Assembly (NCBI RefSeq): GCF_001949145.1
Contig: NW_019091491.1
Coordinates: 1,321,045-1,385,044 of the forward strand
DNA length: 64,000 nt
Origin: Acanthaster planci
Taxonomy: Eukaryota; Echinodermata; Asteroidea; Valvatida; Acanthasteridae
Reading direction: 5' to 3'
Part shown: positions 1 to 11,228 of the stretch, in pieces
How the letters are laid out: every line of letters starts with the position of its first letter
How positions within the stretch are numbered: position 1 is the stretch's first letter
Made by a program: the position numbers and the translations under genes
The notes under the pieces: generated by a model
Told to the model about the DNA's origin: nothing
Databases searched by the model: none
Seen by the model: the letters and a program-made list of their open reading frames with translations, nothing else

Positions 1-75
1 GCTCCTGATTGTTGAATTATGTACAACTTCCTCTATAAGCATTTGAGTAACACCACAATTTGATTCGTGCTATAG

Positions 76-225
76 GAAGCACACCCTACGCCACACAAGG
101 ACCACCTTACGGCTGCAATCCATACGAATGGCGATGCAATCATACCGGTCAGTGTATCCCAGACTACCAAATATGTGACGGATACTCCAACTGCTACTAC
201 GGGGAAGATGAAAGCGATTGTAATG
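76..225 (+). CDS. LDLa-domain exon 1 of SRCR/LDLa gene (partial gene)
   Basis: Internal exon encoding one LDL-receptor class A module. Visible are the spaced cysteines with the stretches EWRC, GQCIP, CDGYSNC and the acidic calcium-binding end GEDESDC. It lies between an acceptor (tatag, ends 75) and a donor (g|gtaact, after 225). Both borders are phase 1, the usual state for shuffled extracellular modules. LDLa modules bind ligands through a calcium-stabilised loop in secreted or cell-surface proteins. The upstream part of the gene, including any signal peptide, is outside the window. A nearly identical exon lies at 1826-1990. Domain call is secure; the full gene structure is inferred. Confidence 0.85.
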
Positions 226-1154
226 GTAACTGTTACAGTAATTGCATGGTGTTCTAATCATGGAAAACAAAATTTTCAATGAATTATGCTACAGTTAATG
301 AATATTTGCCATACTGTGTCAGTCGAACCCCCCCACATATAGATGGTGGATCATCGGGGGCCCGCATAATACTTTTGCAAGCTTCGTCCCATCTGCTGTG
401 AGAGTAAAGAGAACTTTTGAAGATTTGCACTGCGTTACCATAGATCCCATCTTTATCCCAATAACAAATGAGGACAGCAACACCACATTTTAAACATTAG
501 GGTGTTGTAATGCATTATGGCCGTTAGTAAATAGCAGTCGGTTCACCCCCAAGTCCGGGTTTTCTTCATTTAAAAGTCATCCTGTTGCTTTTGACACACA
601 GCACAGTGCAACTCCTGAAGTCTGCTCTTCGAAGATTATTGATTCAAAATATTACCTCCTGGTCTGTATGTAGCGAAGTTTCAATGCATTGAAGCAGAGG
701 CCAGTTTTGGAAGGACAAAGTTACGGTTATATCTGTTACACTGTAAAAAGGCGTTAGTGGTTACTTTTTGAGTATGATTTATCCGCTCGTATTTAAACAT
801 GTAAGACATTCGATTTTGGCGCCAAAGAATTTCATAATGAGGTATTAGCTGGCGGCAATGTTTTCATACTCAACACACTATAATACTGGGTAAACACAAC
901 GTGCATGTGGTTATAAGTGTGGCTCTATATGACGTTTTTCAAAGGGAACTAATGTCCGACATTTCAAGAATATGCAACGGAATGGAAAGACTTCTCTCAA
1001 GACTGGAGTGAAAACCATTTTCCCAGAATACAGTGTATATGATGGCCTATTAAAAGTGGTAGGCCTAGCTTGATCAACCTCCAGAAATAGCCAACTACGG
1101 AATAATAATATAATATACAAATCACGCCATATTGGCTTGTCGGTTTAGTTTTAG
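226..1154 (+). other. Intron between LDLa exon 1 and SRCR exon 1
   Basis: Non-coding. Its sequence is recognisably repeated in the intron at 1991-2930 (for example the stretch around ttcatactcaacacacta at about 864 and 2639), which shows that exon and intron were duplicated together. No other element seen. Confidence 0.7.
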
Positions 1155-1466
1155 TTCGCCTTGTGGGTGGTAGCTCCTCCAAGGAAGGTCGCGTTGAGGT
1201 GTATTACCAAGGTCAGTGGGGGACGGTTTGTGACGATCATTGGGACGTTGCTGACGCTAACGTCGTCTGTCGCATGCTTGGCTTACCACCTGCAACCGTT
1301 GCCTGGGTTTTGGCCCACTTTGGCCAAGGATCTGGTCCGATTGCTCTCGATGATGTCAACTGCCGAGGCAACGAATCCAGTATAGCTGAATGTCAACATA
1401 GAGGCTGGTTTAGACACAATTGCGTACATAGAGAAGATGCGGGAGTTACTTGCGGCCAAGGAAATG
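1155..1466 (+). CDS. SRCR-domain exon 1
   Basis: Exon of 312 bp encoding a complete scavenger receptor cysteine-rich domain. It starts with RLVGGSS, followed by GRVEVYYQGQWGTVCDDHW, VVCRMLGL, LDDVNCRGNE, and ends in HREDAGVTC, the canonical SRCR order. Acceptor ttttag ends at 1154; donor g|gtgagt follows 1466. Both borders are phase 1. The cysteine pattern fits a group A, six-cysteine SRCR domain. Such domains bind microbial or protein ligands in innate-immune receptors and are greatly expanded in sea urchin and amphioxus. Alternates with LDLa exons on the same strand. Confidence 0.92.
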
Positions 1467-1825
1467 GTGAGTTGAGACATCAGCCCAGTGGTTTCCCTAC
1501 CATTGGTTTCCCTACCATTCCCTACCAAAACCAAAGTGAACTTGATTGCTGAACCAAGATCAGATTATTGTTCAGGAATCTCACAAGAGCGCTACTTGTT
1601 GTTCTTGAAAGAACCAAGTCACTAATGTCATGCGGAATACAGCTTACCTGATAGATCAGCTATTATTCAGAAGAAAACATTGTGTAAAAATGTATTTTCA
1701 CGTTCTGTCATTTTTACCAACTCATACACACACACGGTCAGACTTATTGCCCTGTACAAAAACTGAATTTTATAGTGGTAGCGATTAGTAAGAGTAAAAC
1801 GTTTGAAACCCTTTGCTTAAAACAG
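1467..1825 (+). other. Intron between SRCR exon 1 and LDLa exon 2
   Basis: Non-coding, bounded by gtgagt and an aaaacag acceptor. No further signal seen. Confidence 0.65.
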
Positions 1826-1990
1826 GTGGGTACTACACAGAAGGCCCACCTTACACCACCGAAGAACTCCCTCACGGATGCAATCCATACGAATGGCGAT
1901 GCAATCACACCGGTCAGTGTATCCCAGACTACCAAAGATGTGACGGATACTCTAACTGCTACTACGGGGAAGATGAAAGCGATTGTAATG
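1826..1990 (+). CDS. LDLa-domain exon 2
   Basis: Second LDLa exon, 165 bp, phase 1 at both ends (acceptor aacag ends 1825; donor g|gtaact after 1990). It encodes a short threonine/proline/tyrosine-rich linker, then the LDLa module with EWRCNHTGQCIP, CDGYSNC and GEDESDC. The module differs from exon 1 in only a few residues (for example QRCDGY instead of QICDGY), so the duplication is recent or homogenised by gene conversion. Confidence 0.85.
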
Positions 1991-2930
1991 GTAACTGTTA
2001 CAGTAATTGCATGGTGTTCTAACCAAGGAAAACAAGATTTTCAGTGCATTACGCTGCAGTTAATGAAGATTTGCCTTACTTTGTCAGTCGAACCCTCCCA
2101 TGCACAGAAAGACGGTGGTTCATCTGAGGCCCGCATAATACTTTTGCAAGCTTCGTCCCATCTGCTGTGAGAGTAAAGAGAACTTTTGAAGATTTGCCCT
2201 GCATTACCATACATCCCATCATTATCCAAATAACAATTGAGAGCAGCAATATGACATTTTAAACAGGGTGTTTAGCGTGTTGTCATGTATTTAAGGTCTT
2301 TGTAAATAGAAGTAGGTTTAGCCCCAATCCAGCTTTTCTTTATTTAAAAGGTCATCCTGGTGCTTTCAACACACAACCCAGTGCAACTCTTGAAGTCCCC
2401 TCTTTGAAGATTATTGTTTCAAAATATTGCCTTCTGGTTTGAGTGTAAAGAACTTTGAATGCATTGAAGTAGAGGCCAGATTTGGAAGGACAAAGTTACG
2501 GTTATTTGTGTTACACAGTAAACATGAGTTAAGTGGATACTATTTGAGTATGACTTGTGAGCTCGTATTAAACATGTAAGACAAGCCATTTTGGCACCAC
2601 AGAATTTAATAATGAGCTTTTAGATGGCAGCAGTCTTTTTCATACTCAACACACTACACTGGGTAAACACGATGTGAATAGGGTTATAAGTGTGGCTCTA
2701 CGGGACGTTTTTCGAAGGGAACTAAAGTCCGATATTTCAACAGGGAACGCAACGGGATGTGAAGACTCCTCTCAAGACTGGCACGAAACCATTTTCCAAG
2801 AATACAGTGTATTCAATGGCCTCTTGAGAGTGGTTGGCTTAGGTTGATCAACCTTCAGAAATAGCCAACTCCGGATTAATAATATATTATACAAAAATCA
2901 CACCATATTGGCCTGTTTGTTTAGTTTCAG
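1991..2930 (+). other. Intron between LDLa exon 2 and SRCR exon 2
   Basis: Non-coding and homologous along much of its length to 226-1154. The differences are small substitutions and short indels. Confidence 0.7.
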
Positions 2931-3242
2931 TTCGCCTTGTGGGTGGTAGCTCCTACAGGGAAGGTCGCGTTGAGATGTACAACAATGGTCGCTGGGGGAC
3001 GGTTTGTGACGATTATTGGGACATTCGTGACGCTAACGTCGTATGCCGTATGCTTGGCCTACCACCTGCAACCATTGCCTGGACAAATGCTTACTTCGGT
3101 CGAGGATCTGGTGCCATTGCTCTTGACGATGTCAACTGCCGAGGCAGTGAAATCATTATATCTGACTGTCAACACAGAGGCTGGTTTAGCCACAACTGCG
3201 GACATTCCGAAGATGCGGGAGTAACTTGCGGCCAAGGAACTG
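2931..3242 (+). CDS. SRCR-domain exon 2
   Basis: 312-bp exon with the same borders and phases as the first SRCR exon (acceptor tttcag ends 2930; donor g|gtgagt after 3242). It encodes RLVGGSS, GRWGTVCDDYW, VVCRMLGL, LDDVNCRGSE and HSEDAGVTC. The two SRCR exons have the same length with no indel but differ at several residues around the loops (QGQW/NGRW, VLAHFGQ/TNAYFGR). That pattern suits functional divergence after duplication. Confidence 0.92.
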
Positions 3243-3810
3243 GTGAGTTGAGACATGAGCCCAGTGGTTTCCCTTCCATTTTGGAATTTGTCTCGCAGTC
3301 CAGCGACTTGGACTCTACAGCATTGCACCGATGTGCGTCTGCTGATAACTGACTATTAGCCGGATTTATCAATGCACTTATACGATTACTGTCAATTAAT
3401 TAAGGAATATTTACCATAAAAGCTCATACATTAGGTTCAATCATCACAATTTTCTGGGATCACTTAGTAAGATTAAATATTTCAGAAAGATCACATGAGA
3501 AATGTTCGTAGGGTGAAACGAAAATATGATAACAATATGATAAGTAATATAAGATCTCCCTGACATTATGCTTTTGGTTAGGTTGTTAGTATCATGGGCA
3601 AGATGAACACAGCTGTTCTGGGATAGTTTCAACAACTACAGTTCCAACTCAGGAAATATTAAAGTGACGTTTGTTTCACACTAATCTAGCTAACTAAACG
3701 TAATTGGAAAATACCATTATGACATAGAGGAGAAGAATTCAGAGAGGCGTGGCTATTCAGCCCCGTATGTATATACATTTTAGTTACACTGCAATTTGAT
3801 TCGTCTACAG
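3243..3810 (+). other. Intron between SRCR exon 2 and LDLa exon 3
   Basis: AT-rich, non-coding; nothing further recognised. Confidence 0.6.
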
Positions 3811-3969
3811 TGAGCACAGACATTCCACCTTACACAACCGACGAACCCTCTTACGGCTGCAGTCCATACGAATGGCGATGCTATTACAACGATCAGTGTA
3901 TTCCAAACTACCAGAGATGCGACGGATACCCCAACTGCTACTACGGGGAAGATGAATTCAACTGTCATG
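3811..3969 (+). CDS. LDLa-domain exon 3
   Basis: 159-bp exon, phase 1 at both ends. Acceptor ctacag ends 3810; donor g|gtaagt, a consensus site, follows 3969. It encodes a short linker, then EWRCYYNDQCIP, CDGYPNCYYG and a terminal EDEFNC. It differs more from the first two LDLa exons than they do from each other. It is followed directly by a fourth LDLa exon with no SRCR exon between. Confidence 0.82.
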
Positions 3970-4361
3970 GTAAGTGGTCTTGATGGAGAGATTCCACACA
4001 AAAATACACGCAATTGACCTAATCATCACTGTGTATAGGAATCAAAGAATAGAGTCTTATTGGATCAAGGTACTGTTGGATTTTCTTTAAACAAATTGCT
4101 GTGTTTTCTTTAAAGATACTTTCCAAACAACGTGGGGCCAAGGTATCACGAAAAACATAACACTCTTGCAACGGTAAACGGCCTAAAAAGAGTTTTAAAC
4201 CTTATCCCCCAACTAAACAAGACACGTTATGACTTCATTTCATCACAATGAGTTACGAAAAGTGAAACTCTTAATTTCGAACATAAGCCCCTAATTTTTG
4301 AATTATGTACAACTTCCTCTATTAACATTTTAGTAACACCACACTTTGATTCGTGCTATAG

Positions 4362-4523
4362 CAAGCTCAGACAGTCCACCTTACACCACCGAAGAACCGT
4401 CTTACGGTTGCCGTCCATACGAATGGCGATGCTATTACAACGGTCAGTGTATTCCAAACTACCAACGATGCGACGGATACCGTGACTGCTGCTACGGGGA
4501 AGACGAAAATGGCTGCAGCTGTG
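4362..4523 (+). CDS. LDLa-domain exon 4
   Basis: 162-bp exon (acceptor ctatag ends 4361; donor g|gtaata after 4523; phase 1 at both ends) encoding EWRCYYNGQCIP, CDGYRDCCYG and a modified end EDENGCSC. An extra cysteine (DCC) disturbs the usual six-cysteine pattern. The intron before it (about 4290-4361) closely matches the sequence at the start of the window upstream of LDLa exon 1. The donor gtaata is weak. This is likely the last module before the C-terminus. Confidence 0.78.
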
Positions 4524-4649
4524 GTAATATTTACTTCGTTATTGTGCGAGTTTGCTCCCTTTCGACTCACTGCTGGGTACAAGTACACAAATAACTGTAA
4601 TTTGCATACTATGGGTGTGGCAAATTATTTTTCCATTCTCCTCCCACAG

Positions 4650-4708
4650 CTTCCCAGAGCAAAAAGGACAAAGCTAAGCTGGACGCCCAACTTGAGCAGC
4701 TTTTGTGA
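4650..4708 (+). CDS. Candidate C-terminal exon of the SRCR/LDLa gene
   Basis: After an acceptor (cctcccacag, ends 4649), the phase-1 frame required by the preceding exon reads a short lysine-rich helix-like tail (SQSKKDKAKLDAQLEQLL) and stops at TGA 4706-4708. A product ending here would be secreted. Exons further downstream could instead give a membrane-bound form. Position, phase and acceptor agree, but no homology supports it. Confidence 0.4.
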
Positions 4709-4958
4709 AAGAGACGCCAGACGGGTCAAGATTAGATCCTGAAAGGTGAGATAATGCTGCCTCGTATCGAGTTATAGAAAGTATGTCATAAAATATGGAG
4801 TCTCACCAACGCTGTGTAATGTTTTGTTTTACGTTCAACTCTTACAAACCCGAAACAGCAGTAAAGAACAAATACTTTGAAGGAGATTTCGCCGTTTAAT
4901 CGTTGTTTGCATGTCTGCTATCTCCTCCCTCTTCATCTAAGGTGCTTTTTCACTGTAG

Positions 4959-5132
4959 TTACCATAACTGGAATGCTTATCATTTTCATTCATTGCAGAA
5001 AACACAAGTTCCGGACCAGAACCTCACCAGGAAATGAAACTGACCAATGGCAAAGAAGAGGACTCCTATGTCCAGTCGATTGAACTTAGCATTAGTTATA
5101 AAGCAGTTAGTTCTTTCACTTTTGACTCTTGA
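4959..5132 (+). CDS. Alternative 3' exon(s): transmembrane stretch and cytoplasmic tail candidate
   Basis: Two nested acceptors lie here. After cactgtag (ends 4958), the phase-1 frame encodes a short hydrophobic stretch VTITGMLIIFIHC followed by basic residues, stopping at 5081-5083. After cattgcag (ends 4998), the phase-1 frame encodes a polar tail with a YVQSI element, stopping at 5130-5132. Either could end a membrane-anchored isoform. The hydrophobic stretch is short for a full membrane helix. Supported only by splice signals and phase. Confidence 0.3.
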
Positions 5133-7314
5133 ATATGTTCTTAAATTTAATGTTCCAAGCCTTCAATTAGGGTTATAGATTTCAGTTGATCTACTCCAAA
5201 TTCTCTTCTATTCAAACATCGAGAGGTACAATAGACAACTGTTTGTGTGGAATACATTGCCCAATAATTTGGAAGACATTAATGCAAATCCTGCCTTTCA
5301 TCGTGAAGTGAAGCGACGCGTGTGCGTGGGTTCGGGGGTACGTGAGCCCTGAGCCCACGTTGGATGAGGTGTTATTCTCCAGTGAGAGACAGCCGGTCAA
5401 TCAAAGTTGATGATGCTTGATCTTGGGTTTATTGATTTCCAGCCGTAACAAAAGCCCAGTCAGCACAAAATCCAGTTGTGACAAAATCCAGTTGTGACAA
5501 AATCTTGAATAAAAACAACATGTATCACGTGCACACAGTCATTATCTGTGATTGATATAATCATATATGATCCAATTTATAATTTATGAAGAAAATCTCA
5601 CGGTTCAAGGATGTGGCCCAACATTAAAACCACCCAGCACTTCGCCCCAATCTCTGGATTAATTACATGTACTTGTTGTGCAGCATGCACTCAAGTGTTC
5701 AGCAATATGACATTAAATTTTAGCGTGAATAAATATGACAATAATGGCAGCACCAAGAGAGTAATTGTCTGCAAATAAAACCCATAACAATCGAAATGTG
5801 CAACGTTCTTTGTGCAGTTGTGTATCCCATTGACAGCTTGGAAAAGCACGCACAAACCGTAAGCCCTGGGTCAGGGGTCACAGCGGAAAAGTACCTCAGT
5901 TCATGTCGCATACACGCGCCGGTCTCCCCATGCCGTACTACATGCACGTGCAATGAATGACACAGGAAACAGGTGAGAAAAGGAACGTGACTGAAGTCGC
6001 TGGCAAAAAGTAAAATGTCCCCAATTTTCACACAAAACAAAATATATGGCATTCATGGAGGGATCACCAAAATACCCAGTGTCCACCTGCAAGTAGGAGA
6101 TACCTACTTTTGCTTTCCAAATGAGGACACAAAAAAGAAGGAGGGGATAGAGTTTCCAGCCCAGTTGGTAGAGGAATCCGTCGACCCAGGCTTAAAGGAA
6201 ACAAATTCCATCCATCAGCAGGCAAATGTTTTGTGAAATTTAGACTCTTTAAAAGGTAGATAACATAAAAGTATCAAACGCAAAAAGTGACGCATATTTA
6301 AAAAATCCCGACATAAAACAATCATGTACTACTTGGCAAACTCGGGTAAATGTTCATTTGTTTGAGCTTATTTGTTTTCAGTAAGATATCTTTATCTGCA
6401 GGTTTGTTCCGTAAATTGTTGGAATTATATCCCAAATTTTTTGCTAACTTCTAGAATGTCTGCATTTAGTTTCCTTAAACGAGGAAATAATCAATAAGGT
6501 TGAATGATGAGGGGCTTTCATTCACTTGAACAGAAAGGAAATCAATCACCGACTGTCTACATATCTGTGATCTTTAGAACCACGGCGTGTTCCCAAAACG
6601 GTTCAAGTTATAAGTCGCGGCAGATAGCATTTCCTGCCTAAAGACTGTTTGCTATAACTTGTTGCAGGGCACGTTTTGTAACAATTCATTAATAACAGGG
6701 AAAGTACTCTGATCAATATATAATTGGCGTAATATTATTATTATTGACGAGTAGTGTCTTTCTGCATAGCATGAATTCCGATGTGCCATTTTGTGGTCCA
6801 TGGTCCACTTTTTGTTTTCCTTTGTAGAAATAAAAAGATAGCTTAAAGCGCGATTTCGTCTTGTCTAATCGAGTGCTTATTTTCTTTGATAATGTTGAGT
6901 TCTGAGTATTTCATGCTATTATTGATTCTTCATGCCTCTGGTCCCATTTTGCAAAAATTCCAAATAAAAATTAAAGACATAAACGTCAGTGTTCAATGAT
7001 TATTTGAAACAAAGCTAGAGGAGACTACCTTTCAAGGACACTTTTTATAACACCAGTGGGTTTTCCATATGGATTAAATCAAAAGCAGAATATGAAGACA
7101 TACACATAATTTAGATATGCATTTCTAGACGTTATAATACATGTACTTCCTATTTCTGAATATGGAAATCTCGAAAGGAAAACCTTAAAAATTGCTTCCC
7201 TTCGTCATTCAATTCAGTCACGTCTCTTACTTTTGTTTATGTTTTCTCGTACAAAAAAATCCCTCCAGGATAAGCCTCGGGTTTCACCTAGGATGCATGT
7301 GTTTCTGAAGTTGA
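5133..7314. other. Non-coding stretch
   Basis: No convincing coding exon. Contains a small direct repeat of an 18-mer (aaatccagttgtgacaaa) at about 5470-5505. Short open frames at 5720-6236 show no recognisable protein features. It separates the SRCR/LDLa gene from the GPCR gene. Confidence 0.5.
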
Positions 7315-7526
7315 ATGCTTTGTTTCGATTTCTTTTGCACTGCTGTCATTTTTTTTTATCTCGTTGAGGTATGCAGTGATACATGTCTCAGATCGCCGTT
7401 CACTGACGTCACTGAAATATCACCGCCTACAGAAAGTATCAATGAATTGAGCCGTCAACTCCATCAAACATCAAATGTTAATCATCTCTCTCTTGTCAGG
7501 GACTCTGACGTGGGTTGCCTTGTAGG
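7315..7526 (+). CDS. Candidate signal-peptide first exon
   Basis: ATG at 7315 opens a frame with a hydrophobic core near the N-terminus (FFCTAVIFFYLVEVC), then a polar Ser/Thr-rich stretch. It ends at a possible donor (ttgtag|gtgtgt, after 7526). It lies 300 bp upstream of a GPCR frame, but its splice phase does not join that frame through the acceptors I can see at about 7630-7680. Could be a 5' exon, an unrelated small secreted protein, or chance. Confidence 0.22.
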
Positions 7527-7828
7527 TGTGTACTCGATTATTTCTGGTATGCATGTAAGATGATTTGGCAGGCTAGTCAAGATAAGGGCCCCAGATCACT
7601 GTAACACAACTGCACCGTTCACCAACTTCCTAGATCTTTTAGACTCCATCTTTCGGTGTACTGCGAGAGTGAGGCAACAGCGACCAATTGAACGGCCCAT
7701 ACAGTCAGCGAAAGAAGGATTTGATTAGGATCAAGTATTTGATAAAACCGCCACCCGAACACCGATTATATTGTAGAGTATTTTACAGCAATCCACAAGT
7801 GCTGCATTACAAGGGCAATACATCCAGC

Positions 7829-9103
7829 ATGTATAAGGCGACTTGGACCGTGTATGCATCAACGGGAACCACTCCAGCAGAGCTGGACATTTTGTTTTGC
7901 TCTTATTTGGTATGTTTGTTTCATAACAACACCGACGGATGCCCCGTGGGCGATCATTTCAAACGCCATCCCAAGCTGAGTGTCAATTCTTCAGAGCTGA
8001 TGTTGAATGCCTCTTTCGCTGACTTTGAGACACACCAGGGTGTACGCAACCAAGCGTATATCGCCTTCAGTCACTCCCTGGTTTTCGTTAACGAGACGGA
8101 CCTGAGTAAAGCCAGGAGCTACATTTATGATCCTACATCAACAGCAATATACGGCTATGTGCTACCGATCATTAAGTTGTTTGGATTACTTGGAATTCTC
8201 ACATTTTACTTCATGGTATACAGGGTTCGTGAGATGCGCAACCTAACCAATTTTTACTTGGGCAGTTTGGCTGTTGCTGACTTGATGGTTCTCCTGACGA
8301 GCGGGAGTCTCTTGCAGTACGAAGCCTTAGTCACACGCACCTTCTCTAACAAGAACTACCTTGGGCCCTCCGCTGGTTTGGTATTTGATATTAAGACTCT
8401 GTTCACGCAAATAGCCATATTTGCTTCCCTGTTCTGCGTTGTTGTTGTTACTTATGAGAGGTACCTAGCCATTTGCCACCCTCTCAAGCACAAACATGTC
8501 CAAGGAATGAAGCGAGCCTTCCGCAGTGTGGTCTTTGCATGGTCGGCGTCTTTGGTCGTACCAGTGTTTGACTTTGCCATATTCAGAACATTAACTGAGG
8601 CGAGGTGTGTGGTTTTTCCCAACGATGAAGAGTTCGATAATCTGTCGGGCTTATTCCAACTGACCGCACTCGATATCAATTATGCTCGGGCCAAGGTTGT
8701 TTTCGAAAACATATCTTATCTTGTTGTTTACCTTGTGACCTTTGTAGCCAACGCAACTCTCAATGGATTAATCATCCATAAACTGTGGAATCCCAATTCT
8801 CCAGGTCGCTCCAGCAAACTGAGCGGTCTGCACCAAGTGACTCTGATGCTTGTACTTAACAGCACGGTCTGCTTTGCTACCCTGCTCCCCCTTACCGTCA
8901 GCTCCCTCACGAACACCTTCAAACCTGAAGCCGAGTTTGGCGACAAAGTCATAGCCATTCCTCCGCTATTTGTGGTCCTCAACTCGGCCATTAACACTGT
9001 TCTATTCAATGTGGGCAGCAGGAGGTACCGCAACGCGTTTCTAGAGGCTTTTAGATGCAGATCCCGAGAGAGGAAACCGCAGTCGAACGACATTGCACTC
9101 TAA
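7829..9103 (+). CDS. Rhodopsin-class GPCR, neuropeptide-receptor-like, single exon
   Basis: Encodes a seven-transmembrane receptor of 424 residues from the first in-frame ATG (7829). The frame is open upstream to a stop at 7670-7672 but has only a TTG there. An extracellular N-terminus of roughly 100 residues has several N-glycosylation sequons. TM1 runs at about 8150-8220. TM2 carries NLTNFYLGSLAVADLMV. TM3 ends in ERY (8456-8464, the DRY position), followed by LAICHPLKHKH. TM6 carries VLNSTVCFATLLPL. TM7 carries LNSAINTVLF and then a YRNAF helix-8 start, typical of FMRFamide/neuropeptide-type receptors. The NPxxY motif is changed to NTVLF (8993-9007): both the proline and the tyrosine are lost. 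No introns or breaks. Ligand unknown; coupling likely through G proteins at the plasma membrane. Confidence 0.85.
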   Translation: MYKATWTVYASTGTTPAELDILFCSYLVCLFHNNTDGCPVGDHFKRHPKLSVNSSELMLNASFADFETHQGVRNQAYIAFSHSLVFVNETDLSKARSYIYDPTSTAIYGYVLPIIKLFGLLGILTFYFMVYRVREMRNLTNFYLGSLAVADLMVLLTSGSLLQYEALVTRTFSNKNYLGPSAGLVFDIKTLFTQIAIFASLFCVVVVTYERYLAICHPLKHKHVQGMKRAFRSVVFAWSASLVVPVFDFAIFRTLTEARCVVFPNDEEFDNLSGLFQLTALDINYARAKVVFENISYLVVYLVTFVANATLNGLIIHKLWNPNSPGRSSKLSGLHQVTLMLVLNSTVCFATLLPLTVSSLTNTFKPEAEFGDKVIAIPPLFVVLNSAINTVLFNVGSRRYRNAFLEAFRCRSRERKPQSNDIAL

Positions 9104-9106
9104 AGA

Positions 9107-10229
9107 TCAATCATGGGAGAACAACTTGCACCTTTTTGACATTAACATTACATCACGTACGGAAGAGTGTAAGCACCAACTCCAAAAATACTCTTCTGTA
9201 ATGAATTGGATGACTAGGAAATTTAACCACGAACGTGGAAAGGATGTACCTTGCAAAGCATGCTAACAGTTTCTATCATGCTTAATATCAAGTCATGAAT
9301 ACTGCACACAGTACTGCATTTTCCAGCACTGAAAAGGCATACAATTGTAAGCCAAGTTAATTATAAAAGAAAATAGTGAGAATCCCTTCATGACCCTAAG
9401 TTTTTGATAGTGACTTTGACAGGCTACACACATTGGAAAAGGGTCGAACGCAATGCAAATGGCATTGTCAAAAGTTTCTATCAGCAAATCAGATTCAGCA
9501 TTCAGAAGCTCGATCTTCCAGCATTGATTAATTAATCATGTTTTTTCAGCTTCGTGATCAATGATAAGTATGAATGTTTTATGAGTTTTTTTCTTTAAAT
9601 TTTAATTTTTTTCGGGGGGGTATTCTGTTTTTCTGACAATGAATTGACGAGCGGATACTTCATGAAAATTTGAACAGCTAATACGGCAAGATATCAAACA
9701 AAAAACGGGTATAAATGAATGCGCGTTTTCGCTGAAAGCTCTTTGGCGGCCGCCTGCGATGTATTTGAAAAGAATGTCCCAATTAGTTCAGAAGAAAAGC
9801 GGGGGATGAGTCTACGCTCGTTTTGAAGACAGTCTGACCTTGAAAACTGCAAACAATGTGATGATTTCAACATTATGCTTGATGCACAGATTGGTGTAGG
9901 GGATGACTTTTCTTGCCATGGATATTGAACAATCGCGAGGGGGGGGGAACCTGACAATATCTGACACTATATAGTAGCAATTAGCGGTTTAGAGGGAATA
10001 AACAGTTTGAAAAAAACAGTTTTTAAGACTCTACTCGGGCACAAAAATTGTGACCAGTTCAAGTTTGTCGACGTTATCCTATAATACACTGGGATTATGG
10101 CTTGTAACTTTTTCTGTAGCAAACGCTTGGTGTCGCCTGTAAAGGGAATGCACAGAGCTCAATAAATAGAGAGTACGGACATACATAAAAAAACCCAAAA
10201 AACCAACCAAACCTGGACGCGTTTGTATG
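9107..10229. other. Non-coding stretch
   Basis: 3' flank of the GPCR gene. Contains G-runs (9612-9620, 9939-9947) and AT-rich stretches. No gene, repeat or RNA recognised. Confidence 0.5.
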
Positions 10230-10930
10230 AAACAGAAGCCAATAAGTGGCCATTTTTGTACCTATTAACGCCAGGCGAGCATTGCCTGCAAGCTTTGTAT
10301 TCGGCTCGGTAAAATGGCTGCTGGTGGATTCAATGATCTCTATAAACTGATTACGGGAATTGCGAGTCCAGATTTTTTTTTTACATACAACTGTGAGAGA
10401 GAGTAGCCCCAAGGTCAGATTGTGGAGCCCTCATGGCTGTTTCTTCTCTGTGCAGTACATCATGCAGCTATTTTGTGCTAGTTGTCCATGTGCACTGACG
10501 AATAAGCCACCATTTAGGTTACACTAATTGAGACTCTCGTGTTGTAACTCTCTTTGTTAATAATTTTGAGAATACCCAGACCTGTTTATTGAGAGGGTTA
10601 TGCATTGAGTGTCTCCATTGAACCAAAATAGTGGATGTGTCAGTGCACACATAAGGAACAGCCATTTTGGTTCCAAAGTCTGAAGTAGGCGCACCTCTCT
10701 GTATTAACAGCTCTAGTACCCAGAGACTGAGTGTTGTAACATGAGTGTCACAATAATTTGGACCCAAAATGGTGGGTTAGTGCATCGGAACACCGGCCCA
10801 CAATAGCTGTTGCTGAACTGCACAGGTAACGAACACCCATTTTGGTTCCAAAGGCTAAGTTGGCACTGCTCTAGGCCTGAATGGGCTCTGAGAAGCCCCA
10901 TTTATTGTAATTTGGCATATCCTCAGACTG
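10230..10930. repeat. Degenerate local repeat with ccattttggttccaaag motif
   Basis: The 17-mer ccattttggttccaaag occurs at about 10,663 and 10,835. Inverted relatives (ccaaaatggtgg) lie between them, and weaker versions occur around 10,250 and 10,310. Short stretches such as gttgtaac also recur. It looks like a decayed tandem or inverted repeat with a unit of about 170 bp. Confidence 0.45.
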
Positions 10931-11228
10931 TTGTAACTGCAAAAGAAAAAGATCTGCCCCTCGTCTTAGGATGACCACCCCTGTGCCCCCCCCCTTGAAT
11001 TTTGGAGCCAACAGAACTCATGAATATACAACAATGACTGTCGAATGTTCACAGAGTTACAACTAGAGCATGTAGTGAATGTACATGTATATAATTATAT
11101 ACAATGGGTGTAGACCTATGCGATTCAGTGGTGTCTATGACAACACGACTCCAAAACTCTTAAAAGTTCGGACGAAAAGATGTGAACCTAGTACCAAATA
11201 TACACCACAAGAAATGAGACGTACTCAC

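Larger units (their letters stand above)
1..3350 (+). repeat. Tandem duplication of an LDLa-intron-SRCR unit
   Basis: The LDLa exons start 1750 bp apart (76, 1826) and the SRCR exons 1776 bp apart (1155, 2931). The introns between them align. Two units of about 1.75 kb are present. The fourth LDLa exon (4362) and its upstream intron resemble the very first lines of the window, so parts of the unit recur out of register. Confidence 0.85.

Noticed and set aside
9694-9957. 87-residue minus-strand frame as a downstream exon for the signal-peptide exon at 11.3 kb
   Set aside because: No cysteine pattern or fitting splice site; not supported.
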